Below are positions 22,385 through 34,444 of a stretch of 64,000 bases of DNA, one piece after another (within the stretch, counting starts at the first letter, position 1; each line of letters begins with the position of its first letter). The stretch spans positions 1 to 64,000 of the forward strand of contig JAQTNK010000019.1 of the NCBI GenBank assembly GCA_028713915.1, given 5' to 3'. The notes below the pieces were generated by a model that saw only the letters and a program-made list of their open reading frames with translations, was not told where the DNA came from and did not search any database. The DNA is from Rhodocyclaceae bacterium (GTDB taxonomy: Bacteria; Pseudomonadota; Gammaproteobacteria; Burkholderiales; Rhodocyclaceae). Made by a program: the position numbers and the translations under genes.

Positions 22385-24037
22385 CTAGAGCCCCAGCATC
22401 TCGCGCGCGTGCTCGCGCGTGGTGTCCGTGATGCGCACGCCGCCGAGCATGCGCGCAATCTCGTCGATGCGGGCCGGCGCATCCAGCGGCGTCACCCGCG
22501 AAAGCGTCGCGCCGTCGTGCATTTCCTTGGCGATGGACCACTGCCAATCGGCCTGGGCGGCCACTTGCGGCAAATGGGTGACGCACAGCACCTGGCGCTC
22601 GCTGCCGAGCTCCTTCAGCAGCCGGCCGACGATTTCGGCGACGCCGCCGCCGATGCCGACATCCACTTCGTCGAAGATCAGCGTCGGCGCTTCGCCGGCG
22701 CTGCTGGCGATGACCTGGATCGCCAGGCCGATGCGCGAAAGCTCGCCGCCCGACGCCACTTTCGCCAGCGGCCGCAGCGGCTGGCCGGCGTTGGCGGCGA
22801 CCATGAACTCGATGCTTTCCATGCCGCTGGCCGCCGGTTCCGCCAGCGTCTCGAGCGCCACCTCGAAGCGGCCGCCCGCCATCGCCAATTGCTGCATCGA
22901 CGCGGCGACCGCCTGCGACAATTCCGCCGCCGCCCGCTTGCGCGCCGCGGAGAGCTTCTTCGCCAGCGCGCGATAAGCCTCCAGCGCCGCCGCTTCGCGC
23001 TGGGCCAGGGCTTCGGGATCGGCGCTCAAGCGCAATTCTTCGAGGCGGCTGCGCAGGCGCTCCAGCGTTTCCGCCAATTCCTCCGGCGCCACGCGATGCT
23101 TGCGCGCCGCCGCCATCACCGCCTCGATGCGGGCTTCCAACTCGGCGAGCCGACCCGGATCGACGTCGAGCCGCTCGCGGTAGCGCGCCAGCGCATGCAC
23201 GGCTTCGGACAACTGGATGCGCGCGCCTTCGAGCAGTTCGACCGGTTCGGCCAGCGCCGCGTCGTGCTCGACGAGATGGGACAGGCGGCTGGCGGACTGG
23301 TCGAGCAGGCTGCCCGCCGCGGCCTCGGATTCGTCGAGCAGCGCCAGCGCGCCTTCGACGCCCTCGATCAGGCTCACCGCGTGCGCCAGGCGCCGGTGTT
23401 CGGCGTTCTCCTCGGCCCAGCGCGCCGCGTCGAAGCTCAGGGTTTCGAGTTCGCGCACCTGGAACTCGGTCATCTCGCGCTCGCGCAGCGCCGCCTCGGC
23501 GTCGCGCGAAGCGGCCTCGCGCGCCGTGCGCAACGCACGCCATTCGTGGAAGCTTGCCGCCACCACCTTCGCCGTTTCGAGCTGTCCCGCCCGCGCGTCG
23601 ACCAGGCGCCGCTGCGCCTCGGCCTTGAGCAGCGAGAGATGGGCATGCTGGCCGTGGATGTCGGCGAGGAAAGCCGCCGCCTCGCGCAACTGCCCGGCGG
23701 TCGCCGGCATGCCGTTGAGATAGGCACGCGAACGCCCGCCGGCGTCGACGAGGCGCCGCACCAGCAGGCTGTCTTCAGCCTCGAAATCGTTGGCGCGCAG
23801 CCAGGCCGACAGCGGGCTGTCGGCCGGCGCATCGAATTCCGCGGCGATTTCGGCACGCTCGCAACCGACGCGCACCACGGCGCCTTCGGCGCGCTCGCCC
23901 AGCACCAGCGAGAGCGCATCGACGAGGATCGACTTGCCGGCGCCGGTCTCCCCCGTCAGCACGCCGAAGCCCGCCGCAAACTCGAGTTCGAGCTTGTCGA
24001 CGATGACGTAGTCGCGGATGAAGAGGCGTCGCAGCAT
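22385..24037 (-). CDS. recN: DNA repair protein RecN
   Basis: SMC-like ATPase for double-strand-break repair. 550 aa, standard length. Walker A 'TGETGAGKSILVDAL' near residue 30, long central coiled coil rich in Ala/Glu/Arg, signature 'LAKVASGGELSRI' and Walker B 'TLIFDEVDVGIGG' in the C-terminal third. It lies directly downstream of nadK (9 bases), a common pairing, and converges on fur. Confidence 0.96.
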   Translation of the reverse strand: MLRRLFIRDYVIVDKLELEFAAGFGVLTGETGAGKSILVDALSLVLGERAEGAVVRVGCERAEIAAEFDAPADSPLSAWLRANDFEAEDSLLVRRLVDAGGRSRAYLNGMPATAGQLREAAAFLADIHGQHAHLSLLKAEAQRRLVDARAGQLETAKVVAASFHEWRALRTAREAASRDAEAALREREMTEFQVRELETLSFDAARWAEENAEHRRLAHAVSLIEGVEGALALLDESEAAAGSLLDQSASRLSHLVEHDAALAEPVELLEGARIQLSEAVHALARYRERLDVDPGRLAELEARIEAVMAAARKHRVAPEELAETLERLRSRLEELRLSADPEALAQREAAALEAYRALAKKLSAARKRAAAELSQAVAASMQQLAMAGGRFEVALETLAEPAASGMESIEFMVAANAGQPLRPLAKVASGGELSRIGLAIQVIASSAGEAPTLIFDEVDVGIGGGVAEIVGRLLKELGSERQVLCVTHLPQVAAQADWQWSIAKEMHDGATLSRVTPLDAPARIDEIARMLGGVRITDTTREHAREMLGL

Positions 24038-24046
24038 GAGCCGGGC

Positions 24047-24931
24047 CTAGGCGTGCTTGGGCGCCGCGCTCCAGTGCAGCTTTTCGCGCAGCATGGCGAA
24101 ATAGCTGTAGCCGGGCGGGTGCAGAAGGGTGACGGAATGGCTGGAGCGCGCGATGCGCACGCAGTCGCCGGCATGGGCGTCGAAGCGGGCCTGGCCGTCG
24201 AAATGCACGCGCCCGTCGTGAGGCGCCAGCAGCGTCAGGTCGACGCGGCTCTTGTCGCTGATGGTAATCGGTCGATTCGAGAGCGCATGCGGGCATAGCG
24301 GCACGACGGCGATGCCGGCGATCGCCGGCTGCAATATCGGGCCGTTGGCGGACAGCGCGTAGGCGGTGGAACCGGTCGGCGTCGCGACGATCATGCCGTC
24401 GGCGCGCAGCACGTAGAGAAATTCGCCGTCGACTTCGACTTTCAACTCGATCATGCGGCCGACATCGCCCTTGTTGACCACCACGTCGTTCAAGGCCAGC
24501 GTCTGGAACACGCACAGACCGCCGCGCAGCACTTCGGCGTTGAGCAGGAAGCGCTGCTCGGCCTGGAAGCGGCCGGCGAGCAGGTCTTCCATGCTGGCGA
24601 GCATGTCCTCGCGGGCGATGTCGGTCATGAAGCCGAGGCGGCCCTGGTTCACGCCCACCAGCGGGACGTCGGTTTCGGCCAGGCGACGCGCGGAATGGAG
24701 CATGGTGCCGTCGCCGCCGAGCACGATCGCGACATCGGCCGTCTCGCCGATAGCCTCGTAGCTCGCCACGTCGAAGCCGTCGGGACCGATGGAGGCGGCG
24801 GTGCCATCTTCGAGCAGCACGCGCACTTCCCGCTCGCGCAGGAAAGCGGCGAGCACGCGCAGGGATTCGGCCACCTCGGGGCTGCGGTACTTGCCGATCA
24901 GCGCGGCGGTGCGGATTTGCTGGCCTGTCAT
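24047..24931 (-). CDS. nadK: NAD kinase
   Basis: Phosphorylates NAD to NADP. 294 aa. Contains the GGDG motif in '[14 protein letters not shown]', '[12 protein letters not shown]', the 'NDVVVNKGD' segment and '[14 protein letters not shown]', all diagnostic. First gene of nadK-recN and divergent from hrcA; the shared 106-base gap holds two inverted copies of a 16-bp palindrome. Confidence 0.97.
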   Translation of the reverse strand: MTGQQIRTAALIGKYRSPEVAESLRVLAAFLREREVRVLLEDGTAASIGPDGFDVASYEAIGETADVAIVLGGDGTMLHSARRLAETDVPLVGVNQGRLGFMTDIAREDMLASMEDLLAGRFQAEQRFLLNAEVLRGGLCVFQTLALNDVVVNKGDVGRMIELKVEVDGEFLYVLRADGMIVATPTGSTAYALSANGPILQPAIAGIAVVPLCPHALSNRPITISDKSRVDLTLLAPHDGRVHFDGQARFDAHAGDCVRIARSSHSVTLLHPPGYSYFAMLREKLHWSAAPKHA

Positions 24932-24949
24932 GGGCCGTGATTAAACCAT

Positions 24950-25008
24950 AAAGCCATGCGGCTTTTATCGAAAGCCCGGTCGCTATTGCCGAAAGCCGCA
25001 TGGCTTTT
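24950..25008. repeat. Inverted repeat between nadK and hrcA
   Basis: AAAGCCATGCGGCTTT at 24950-24965 has a perfect inverted copy at 24992-25007, with 26 bases between. Each arm is itself a near-palindrome. It may be an operator for the divergent genes, a dispersed palindromic repeat, or a hairpin. It is not the CIRCE element recognised by HrcA. Confidence 0.7.
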
Positions 25009-25037
25009 CCGCCCGCGAAGTTGGCTACAATTGGCCC

Positions 25038-26057
25038 ATGCTAGACAAGCGCGCCCAAACTCTGCTCAAGACGCTGATCGAACACTACATCGCCGAAGGG
25101 CAGCCGATCGGTTCGCGCACGCTTTCCCGGCACTCGGGGCTCGAGCTTTCGCCGGCGACGATACGCAACGTCATGTCCGACCTGGAAGGCATGGGTTTCA
25201 TCACCAGTCCCCACACCTCGGCCGGACGGATCCCGACGCCGCGCGGTTATCGCTTGTTTGTCGACACGCTGCTGACCGTCAAGCCGCTGGCGCAACAGGA
25301 CATTTCCAACATCAAGGAGGCGATCCAGCCCGACCAGCCGCTGCGCGTGCTCGGTCACGCCTCGCAGCTGCTGTCGCAACTCACGCATTTCGCCGGCGTG
25401 GTCATCGCCCCGCGCCGGGCGCAGCCGCGCATCCGCCAGATCGAATTCGTCAGCCTGTCGGAAAAACGCATCCTCGTCATCATCGTCACCGCCGACGGCG
25501 AAGTGCAGAACCGCATCCTCTTCACCCAGCGCAGCTACACGTCGTCCGAGCTGGTCGAAGCGGCCAACTACCTGAACCAGAACTGCCTCGGCCTCGATTT
25601 CGAGCAGATTCGCCATCGCTTGCACGACGAGCTGCGGCGGCTATCCAGCGACATGTCCGAACTCATGAACGCGGCGCTCGAAGTCGGCAGCCAGGCCACC
25701 ACCGACACGGCGGCGCAATACCTGGTCAGCGGCGAAAAGAATCTGCTCGACGTCGACGACCTCGCCTCGAACATGGCGCGGCTGCGCCAGCTTTTCGCGC
25801 TGTTCGAGCAGCGCACGTCGCTGGCGCAACTGCTGGAACTCTCCAATCGCGCCGATGGCGTGCAGGTGTTCATCGGCGGCGAATCGGGCATCGCTCCGCT
25901 CGACGAATGCAGCGTCGTCGCCGCGCCCTACGAGGTCGACGGCCAGCTGGTCGGCACCATCGGCGTCGTCGGCCCGACCCGCATGGCCTACGAGCGCGTC
26001 ATTCCTCTCGTCGACATCACGGCCAAGCTGCTCTCGAGCGCGCTCGCCGCGTCATGA
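25038..26057 (+). CDS. hrcA: Heat-inducible transcription repressor HrcA
   Basis: Repressor of chaperone genes through CIRCE sites in relatives. 339 aa; N-terminal winged helix ('[19 protein letters not shown]') and GAF-like C-terminal domain ('[22 protein letters not shown]'). No ribosome-binding site precedes ATG 25038, and a TACAAT at 25026-25031 would place the transcript start near the ATG, so a leaderless message is possible. No CIRCE sequence was seen here or before grpE. Its stop overlaps hemH by four bases. Confidence 0.96.
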   Translation: MLDKRAQTLLKTLIEHYIAEGQPIGSRTLSRHSGLELSPATIRNVMSDLEGMGFITSPHTSAGRIPTPRGYRLFVDTLLTVKPLAQQDISNIKEAIQPDQPLRVLGHASQLLSQLTHFAGVVIAPRRAQPRIRQIEFVSLSEKRILVIIVTADGEVQNRILFTQRSYTSSELVEAANYLNQNCLGLDFEQIRHRLHDELRRLSSDMSELMNAALEVGSQATTDTAAQYLVSGEKNLLDVDDLASNMARLRQLFALFEQRTSLAQLLELSNRADGVQVFIGGESGIAPLDECSVVAAPYEVDGQLVGTIGVVGPTRMAYERVIPLVDITAKLLSSALAAS

Positions 26058-27025
26058 AGACCGCGATCCTGCTGGTCAATCTCGGCACCCCGACCGCGCC
26101 GACCGCCCCCGCGCTGCGCCGCTATCTTGCCGAGTTCCTCGGCGACCGCCGCGTCGTCGATCTGCCGCGGCTCCTGTGGTGGCCGATCCTCTACGGCATC
26201 ATCCTCGTCACGCGGCCGGCGAAGTCGGCGCTGAAATACGCGAAAATCTGGACGCCCGAAGGTTCGCCGCTGCAGGTGCATACCGAACGCCAGGCCAAGC
26301 TGTTGCGCGGCCTGCTCGGCGCAACCGGCGACCGGGACGTGCTCGTTGCGTATGCCATGCGCTACGGCGCGCCGGCCGTCGCCGCCGTCCTCGACCGCCT
26401 CGTGCAGGACGGCGCCGCGCGCATCCTCGTCCTGCCGCTGTATCCGCAATACGCCGGCAGCACCACCGCCAGCGTCTACGACGCCGTCGCGGCCTGGCGC
26501 CGCCAGCCGCCAGCCGTCGAGCTCGTCGAGATCCGCGACTACTGCGATCATCCGGCCTACATCGCCGCCCTGGCGGCGAGCGTGCGCGACCATTGGCAGG
26601 CGCACGGCCGGCCCGACAAGCTGGTGATGAGCTTTCACGGCATCCCCAAGCGCGCGGTCGACCGGGGCGATCCGTATGCCGAGCAGTGCCGGCGCACGGC
26701 GGCCCTGCTCGCCGCCGCGCTGGACCTGGCGCCGGACACCTGGCAATTGACCTTCCAGTCGCGCTTCGGCGCCGCCGAATGGCTCCAGCCCTACACCCAG
26801 CCGACTCTCGAAGCCCTCGCCCGCGGCGGCGTCAAGCGCGTCGATGTCCTCTGCCCCGGCTTCGTCGGCGACTGCCTGGAAACGCTGGAAGAAATCGCCA
26901 TGGAATGCCGCGACGCCTTCCTTGCCGCCGGCGGCAAGGAGTTCAACTACATCCCCTGCCTGAACGAGCGGCCCGACTGGATCGCCGCGCTGGCGGCCAT
27001 CGCGCGCGAGCATCTCGGCGCTTGA
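26054..27025 (+). CDS. hemH: Ferrochelatase HemH
   Basis: Inserts Fe(II) into protoporphyrin IX, the last step of heme synthesis. 323 aa from ATG 26054, which overlaps the hrcA stop (ATGA). Start '[10 protein letters not shown]', catalytic histidine in '[18 protein letters not shown]', glutamate in '[15 protein letters not shown]' and '[15 protein letters not shown]' are typical. The hrcA-hemH linkage is usual in betaproteobacteria. Confidence 0.97.
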   Translation: MKTAILLVNLGTPTAPTAPALRRYLAEFLGDRRVVDLPRLLWWPILYGIILVTRPAKSALKYAKIWTPEGSPLQVHTERQAKLLRGLLGATGDRDVLVAYAMRYGAPAVAAVLDRLVQDGAARILVLPLYPQYAGSTTASVYDAVAAWRRQPPAVELVEIRDYCDHPAYIAALAASVRDHWQAHGRPDKLVMSFHGIPKRAVDRGDPYAEQCRRTAALLAAALDLAPDTWQLTFQSRFGAAEWLQPYTQPTLEALARGGVKRVDVLCPGFVGDCLETLEEIAMECRDAFLAAGGKEFNYIPCLNERPDWIAALAAIAREHLGA

Positions 27026-27044
27026 AATCAGCGGCGGCAGCCAA

Positions 27045-27064
27045 ATATCAGCAGAGTCTGATAT
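27045..27064. repeat. Short inverted repeat before the thioredoxin gene
   Basis: ATATCAG-CAGAGT-CTGATAT, a seven-pair dyad with a six-base loop, lies 13 bases upstream of the thioredoxin start, after hemH. Possibly an operator or a structure covering the leader; no known regulator consensus is recognised. Confidence 0.35.
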
Positions 27065-27076
27065 ATGGAGCCCGCC

Positions 27077-27514
27077 ATGCCCGATGCATTGATCGTCGTC
27101 TGCCCCCGCTGCCACGCCTCAAACCGCGTCCCCAAGGCACGCCTCGCCGACGGCGGCACGTGCGGCAAGTGCAAGCAGCCGCTGTTCGCCGGCGCGCCGC
27201 TCGAATTGACGGGCCGCAGCTTCGACCAGCACGTCGGCCGTTCCGACCTGCCGATCATCGTCGATTTCTGGGCGCCCTGGTGCGGCCCCTGCCGCATGAT
27301 GGCGCCGGCCTTCGCACAGGCCGCCCGGCAGTTGGAACCGGCTTGCCGCCTGGCCAAGGTCAATACGGAAGAAGAGCAACAACTGGCGGCGCGCCATGGC
27401 ATTCGCAGCATCCCGACGCTCGTGGCCTTCCGCAACGGCCGCGAAGTGGCGCGCCAGTCCGGTGCGCTGGATGCGGGGTCGCTGATGCGCTGGATCAGAA
27501 GTTCCTTGAGCTAA
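27077..27514 (+). CDS. trxC: Thioredoxin 2 with N-terminal zinc ribbon
   Basis: Cytoplasmic thiol-disulfide reductant. 145 aa. N-terminal zinc ribbon 'VVCPRCH...GTCGKCK' (two CxxC) precedes the thioredoxin fold with active site 'WCGPC' and the cis-proline 'IRSIPTLV'. Start chosen at ATG 27077 with GGAG six bases upstream; ATG 27065 lacks one. This is TrxC rather than TrxA because of the ribbon. Downstream of hemH; a hairpin follows. Confidence 0.95.
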   Translation: MPDALIVVCPRCHASNRVPKARLADGGTCGKCKQPLFAGAPLELTGRSFDQHVGRSDLPIIVDFWAPWCGPCRMMAPAFAQAARQLEPACRLAKVNTEEEQQLAARHGIRSIPTLVAFRNGREVARQSGALDAGSLMRWIRSSLS

Positions 27515-27534
27515 GCGGCGCAAGCCGCTGTTTA
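27514..27534 (+). terminator. Hairpin after trxC
   Basis: AGCGGC-GCAA-GCCGCT (27514-27529), a six-pair GC stem with a GNRA-type loop starting at the stop codon, followed by GTTTAT. A weak intrinsic terminator. Confidence 0.45.
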
Positions 27535-27579
27535 TCCTCACCCCTCCCGCCGGTCAATATGTCGTTGTTCGACAACGGC

Positions 27580-27606
27580 TTAAGTCGTTGCCGACATGGC
27601 CGATAT
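27580..27606 (+). promoter_or_regulatory. Candidate sigma-28 (FliA) promoter
   Basis: TTAAGTCG (27580-27587), exactly 11 bases, then GCCGATAT (27599-27606). The enterobacterial FliA consensus is TAAAGTTT-N11-GCCGATAA; the -10 box matches 7 of 8 and the spacing is exact, while the -35 box matches 5 of 8. It lies 46 bases upstream of the calcium-binding-type gene at 27653. Confidence 0.5.
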
Positions 27607-27652
27607 GAGCTAAGACGGCGTCATTCGAGCGCCGGGCGATCGGGAGTGAATC

Positions 27653-28714
27653 ATGAAAATTGCCAGCGCCGCGATAGCGATGCAAAGCCAGCACTATCTG
27701 GCGATCCAGGACGAGCAAAGCCAAAGCCTGCGGGCGTGGACCGGGCCGCTGCAGCCGGACTTCGCCGGCAACGCCAGCAGCGCGGCAGCAAGCGCATCGC
27801 CCGTGCACCTGTCGGCGGCCGGCCTGGCGGCATCATCGGGCGGAGCCGCTGCGCTGCAGCCGGCCGCCGCCACAGCCACGACCGATCCGCGCCTGCAACT
27901 CCTCATCGCCCTGCTGGAATGGATGACCGGCAAACGGGTCAGCATCTTCGACGCCAGCCAGTTGCAAGCGCCGGCCGTGGCGCCGATCGCGAGCCAGGTG
28001 CCGGCGGGCCAGGCGAACCAGCCGGCGCCAGCGTCGCAGAGCGCCGGCTTCGGCGTCGAGTACGACTACCACGCGTCGCACCAGGAGGTCGAGCAGACCC
28101 GTTTTTCGGCCCAGGGCACGATCAACACGGCTGACGGCCGGCAAATCGCCTTCACGCTCGATGTCGCGATGTCGCGCAGCTACAGCGAACAAACGGATGC
28201 CAGCCTGCGCGCCGGCGACGGTGTGCGCAAGGATCCGCTGGTCATCAACTTCGGCGGCGCGGCTGCCCAGCTTTCCAGCCAGCATTTCAGCTTCGATCTC
28301 AACGGCGACGGCCAGGCCGAGAACGTGCCGCTGCTCGCCAGCGGCAGCGGTTACCTGGCGCTCGATGCGAACCACAACGGCAAGATCGATTCCGGCGCCG
28401 AGCTGTTCGGCCCCGCCAGCGGCTCCGGCTTCGCCGAGCTCGCCAAGTACGACCAGGACGGCAACGGCTGGATCGACGAAAACGATCCCGCTTTCAAGCA
28501 ATTGCAGGTCTGGACGCCGGACGCCAGCGGCCAGGGGAGTTTGTCGTCGCTCGCGGACCACCATGTCGGCGCCCTATTCCTTGGCCATCAGGGCACCGCA
28601 TTCGAACTGCGCGGCACGCAAAACCAGGACTTGGGCGCGGTACGCGACAGCGGCGTCTATCTTACGGAATCGGGCCAGGCCGGCAGCCTCCAGCAAATCG
28701 ACCTGACGGTCTGA
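27653..28714 (+). CDS. Calcium-binding (EF-hand/dockerin-like) conserved protein
   Basis: 353 aa with no signal peptide. The N-terminal third is Ala/Ser/Gln-rich. A conserved middle 'GVEYDYHASHQEVEQTRFSAQGTI' leads to 'LDVAMSRSYSEQ'. Calcium-loop motifs follow at 'DLNGDGQAE', 'DANHNGKID' and 'DQDGNGWID'. I recall homologues of this whole architecture in flagellated beta- and gammaproteobacteria without assigned function. A sigma-28-like promoter upstream suggests expression with late flagellar and chemotaxis genes. GGAG precedes ATG 27653. Export, if any, would need a non-Sec route. Confidence 0.85.
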   Translation: MKIASAAIAMQSQHYLAIQDEQSQSLRAWTGPLQPDFAGNASSAAASASPVHLSAAGLAASSGGAAALQPAAATATTDPRLQLLIALLEWMTGKRVSIFDASQLQAPAVAPIASQVPAGQANQPAPASQSAGFGVEYDYHASHQEVEQTRFSAQGTINTADGRQIAFTLDVAMSRSYSEQTDASLRAGDGVRKDPLVINFGGAAAQLSSQHFSFDLNGDGQAENVPLLASGSGYLALDANHNGKIDSGAELFGPASGSGFAELAKYDQDGNGWIDENDPAFKQLQVWTPDASGQGSLSSLADHHVGALFLGHQGTAFELRGTQNQDLGAVRDSGVYLTESGQAGSLQQIDLTV

Positions 28715-28824
28715 CGAGCGCGTCCGGAAGAAGACTCTAGGGCGGTAATGCCGCGCTTTTCGACCTCTTCCGCGACTTGGATTAGGATAGACTATCGAGG
28801 TTTATCCATAACGGAGTTATGTTT

Positions 28825-30447
28825 ATGCCGCGCTTCTCCGACATGAAGATCTGGATACGCCTGACGGCTGCCATCTGGATCGTGCTGGTCATCGCTTGGG
28901 CGGGCATGATCTTCTGGGAAAGCTCCGTCAATCGTCAAACCGCGATCGAGCAGGCGCGTGCGTTCTCGCTGTCCATGCATGAAGCGACGCTGGCCGGCCT
29001 CACCGGCATGATGATCACCGGCACGGTCGGACAACGCGACGTGCTCCTCGACCAGATCAAGCAACTTTCGATCATCCGCGACCTCAAGGTGATCCGCGGC
29101 GAGGCGGTCATCAAGATGTTCGGCCCCGGCAACGCCAAGGACGACACCAAGCCCGACGCGATCGAGCAGCAAGTCCTCGCCACCGGCAAGGAATACAGCG
29201 ACGTGCAATCGGACAGCAAGGGCGAATTCCTGCGCGTCGTGCGTCCCGCCCTGGCGAGCACGAACTACCTGGGCAAGAACTGCATCATGTGCCACCAGGT
29301 GCCGGAAAAGACGGTGCTGGGCATCGTCAGCATGAAGATTTCGCTCGACCACGTCGAGGAAGCCCTCGCCGCCCAGCGCATCAAGTCGCTGCTCGCCGCC
29401 ATGGGCGTCAGCCTGTTCCTGCTCGGCTTCATCTGGTTCTTCATCCGCAACGTCGTCACCGTCCCGCTCGAACACATGGTCGCCGGCCTGCGCGACATCG
29501 CCAGCGGCGAAGGCGACCTGACGCGCCGGCTCGAAGTGAAGGGCCAGGACGAAATCGGCGAAGCCTCGTCCGTATTCAACGCCATGATGGCCAAGTTCTC
29601 CGACCTCGTTCGCCATGTCGGCGACTCCGCCGGCCGCGTCTCCTCGGCCGCGCATGGCCTGACCATCAGCGCCAACAAGGTCAATGACGGCTCCCACCGC
29701 CAGGACGAGATGTCCACCGCCGCCGCCGGTGCGGTCGAACAAGTCGTCTCCAGCATTTCGGACATCGCCCACAGCACCGAGCGCGTCCATGAACAGTCGC
29801 GGGAAAGCGAGCGCCGCTCCGCCGAAGGCAACCAGAGCCTGTCCAAGCTGATCGGCGAAGTCAGCCTGGTCGAGAATACCGTCAAGCAGATCGCCGAATC
29901 GGTCAATCAGTTCGTCACCAGCACCGCGGCGATCACCAACATGACCCGCGAGGTCAAGGACATCGCCGACCAGACCAACCTGCTGGCGCTCAACGCCGCC
30001 ATCGAAGCGGCGCGCGCCGGCGAACAAGGCCGCGGCTTCGCCGTGGTGGCCGACGAAGTGCGCAAGCTGGCGGAAAAGTCGTCGGCGTCGGCGAGCGAAA
30101 TCGACACCATCACGCGCAGCCTGTCGCAGCAGTCGGATGCCGTCGCCCACGCGATCGAAAACGGCCTCACCCACATCACGTCGAGCCAGAAGTCGGTCGA
30201 GACGGTCGCCGAAGTGCTTGCCTCCGCCAGCAGTTCGGTGACCGAAGTCGGCCACGGCCTCGACGCCATCGCCGCGGCCACGGAAGAACAGCGGCGCGTG
30301 TTCACCGATGTCGCCCGCAACATCGAGGCCATCGCCTCCATGGCGCGCGAGAACAGCACGGCCGTCGAGCAGACGTCCGAGTCGGCCCGGCAATTGGAAG
30401 ACCTCGCCAACAACCTGCAAAGCGCCGTCGGCCGCTTCAAGACCTGA
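28825..30447 (+). CDS. Methyl-accepting chemotaxis protein with periplasmic c-type heme motif
   Basis: 540-aa chemoreceptor. Membrane helices at ~13-30 and ~188-207 bracket a periplasmic sensor of ~155 residues containing 'CIMCH' (C153, C156, H157), a covalent heme-c attachment motif. A HAMP domain (~208-262) and a cytoplasmic signalling domain with the kinase-control tip '[39 protein letters not shown]' region follow. Start ATG 28825 is eight bases from GGAG; ATG 28819 is too close. Heme-bearing chemoreceptors such as Geobacter GSU0582 and GSU0935 are redox or gas sensors, so aerotaxis/redox taxis is likely. No methylation enzymes are nearby. Confidence 0.93.
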   Translation: MPRFSDMKIWIRLTAAIWIVLVIAWAGMIFWESSVNRQTAIEQARAFSLSMHEATLAGLTGMMITGTVGQRDVLLDQIKQLSIIRDLKVIRGEAVIKMFGPGNAKDDTKPDAIEQQVLATGKEYSDVQSDSKGEFLRVVRPALASTNYLGKNCIMCHQVPEKTVLGIVSMKISLDHVEEALAAQRIKSLLAAMGVSLFLLGFIWFFIRNVVTVPLEHMVAGLRDIASGEGDLTRRLEVKGQDEIGEASSVFNAMMAKFSDLVRHVGDSAGRVSSAAHGLTISANKVNDGSHRQDEMSTAAAGAVEQVVSSISDIAHSTERVHEQSRESERRSAEGNQSLSKLIGEVSLVENTVKQIAESVNQFVTSTAAITNMTREVKDIADQTNLLALNAAIEAARAGEQGRGFAVVADEVRKLAEKSSASASEIDTITRSLSQQSDAVAHAIENGLTHITSSQKSVETVAEVLASASSSVTEVGHGLDAIAAATEEQRRVFTDVARNIEAIASMARENSTAVEQTSESARQLEDLANNLQSAVGRFKT

Positions 30448-30457
30448 ACGACGACGC

Positions 30458-30482
30458 GGGAGCCGGATTTTTTCCGGCTCCC
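30458..30482 (+). terminator. Hairpin after the chemoreceptor gene
   Basis: GGGAGCCGG (30458-30466) pairs perfectly with CCGGCTCCC (30474-30482) around a loop of A and six T residues. It ends directly before the -35 box of the grpE promoter. No T run follows the stem, so efficiency is uncertain. Confidence 0.5.
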
Positions 30483-30483
30483 T

Positions 30484-30512
30484 CTTGAAACCCGCGCGGC
30501 CGTCCCCATAAT
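30484..30512 (+). promoter_or_regulatory. Sigma-32 heat-shock promoter of grpE-dnaK-dnaJ
   Basis: CTTGAAA (30484-30490), 13 bases, CCCCATAAT (30504-30512): an essentially perfect match to the sigma-32 consensus CTTGAAA-N11-16-CCCCATnT. It lies 31 bases before the grpE ATG. No CIRCE element accompanies it. Confidence 0.9.
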
Positions 30513-30542
30513 CGACGAGGTTTATCGACTAGGGACGCCTCC

Positions 30543-31094
30543 ATGCAGGACCAAACTCCAGAATTCTTACCCCAGCCCGAGCCGGGAACGACCGCCGCGC
30601 CGACCGTCGAGGCGGCCCAGGCGGACACCATGCCGAGCCTCGAAGATCTGCTCAAGGCCGCTGAACTCAAGGCCGCCGAGCATCACGACGCCTGGTTGCG
30701 CGCCAAGGCCGAAACCGAGAACATGCGGCGCCGCGCCCAGGAGGATATCGGTCGCGCCGGCAAGTTCGCCAGCGAAAAGTTCGCCACCGAACTGCTCGCC
30801 GTGAAGGACAGCCTGGAAGCGGCGCTCGCCAACGAAAAGCAGGATGCCGAGGCCTTGAGGGCCGGCGTCGAGATCACGCTCAAGCAGCTCGTCGCCGCCT
30901 TCGAGAAATCGAACGTCGCCGAAATCAACCCGCTCGACGAGAAATTCGATCCCCATCGCCATCAGGCCATCAGCCAGGTCGAAGCGGAAGGCGAGCCCAA
31001 CCGCGTCGTCAGCGTGCTGCAAAAAGGCTACGCGCTGCACGAACGGGTGATCCGGCCGGCCTTGGTCATCGTTTCCAAAGCCAAGAGCGCGTAG
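30543..31094 (+). CDS. grpE: Nucleotide exchange factor GrpE
   Basis: Releases ADP from DnaK. 183 aa: long N-terminal coiled coil ('[32 protein letters not shown]' region, ~40-75) and C-terminal beta domain ending '[23 protein letters not shown]', the conserved GrpE tail. First gene of grpE-dnaK-dnaJ behind the sigma-32 promoter. Confidence 0.97.
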   Translation: MQDQTPEFLPQPEPGTTAAPTVEAAQADTMPSLEDLLKAAELKAAEHHDAWLRAKAETENMRRRAQEDIGRAGKFASEKFATELLAVKDSLEAALANEKQDAEALRAGVEITLKQLVAAFEKSNVAEINPLDEKFDPHRHQAISQVEAEGEPNRVVSVLQKGYALHERVIRPALVIVSKAKSA

Positions 31095-31174
31095 CGCGAG
31101 GCTTGAAGTGGCGGCGAATAGCCCCATTTGCACATCAGCTTAGTATTTCCCGAATTCAGCAAAAGGACACCAAC

Positions 31175-33118
<1,944 letters not shown>

Positions 33119-33147
33119 TTCGTCGCGCTGCGCGCGATGGACTAACT

Positions 33148-33191
33148 AGCCGAGTTTAAGGGGCGCAGAGTGCGCGCCCCTTAACTCGGCT
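33148..33191 (+). promoter_or_regulatory. Long hairpin between dnaK and dnaJ
   Basis: AGCCGAGTT (33148-33156), a bulged T, and AAGGGGCGC (33158-33166) pair with GCGCCCCTT (33174-33182) and AACTCGGCT (33183-33191): 18 perfect pairs around a seven-base loop. No T run follows. Likely an mRNA processing, stabilising or attenuating element that sets the dnaK:dnaJ ratio. Confidence 0.7.
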
Positions 33192-33221
33192 GTCTGCATG
33201 GGATCAACAGGTTAGGCTGAA

Positions 33222-34355
<1,134 letters not shown>

Positions 34356-34444
34356 ACGCTCTCAGGAGTAGCGTGTCGGAATTGCGCTTCGCGCAGCGGC
34401 CCCGCGGCGCGCCGCGCCGCAGCGGCATTGAAGGAGGACGAGCG

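Noticed and set aside
30450-31174. CIRCE element before grpE or dnaK
   Set aside because: No TTAGCACTC-N9-GAGTGCTAA-like sequence was found; only the sigma-32 promoter is present.
34356-34444. SAM or cobalamin riboswitch before the methionine synthase
   Set aside because: The gap is only 89 bases of GC-rich hairpins with none of the conserved riboswitch cores.
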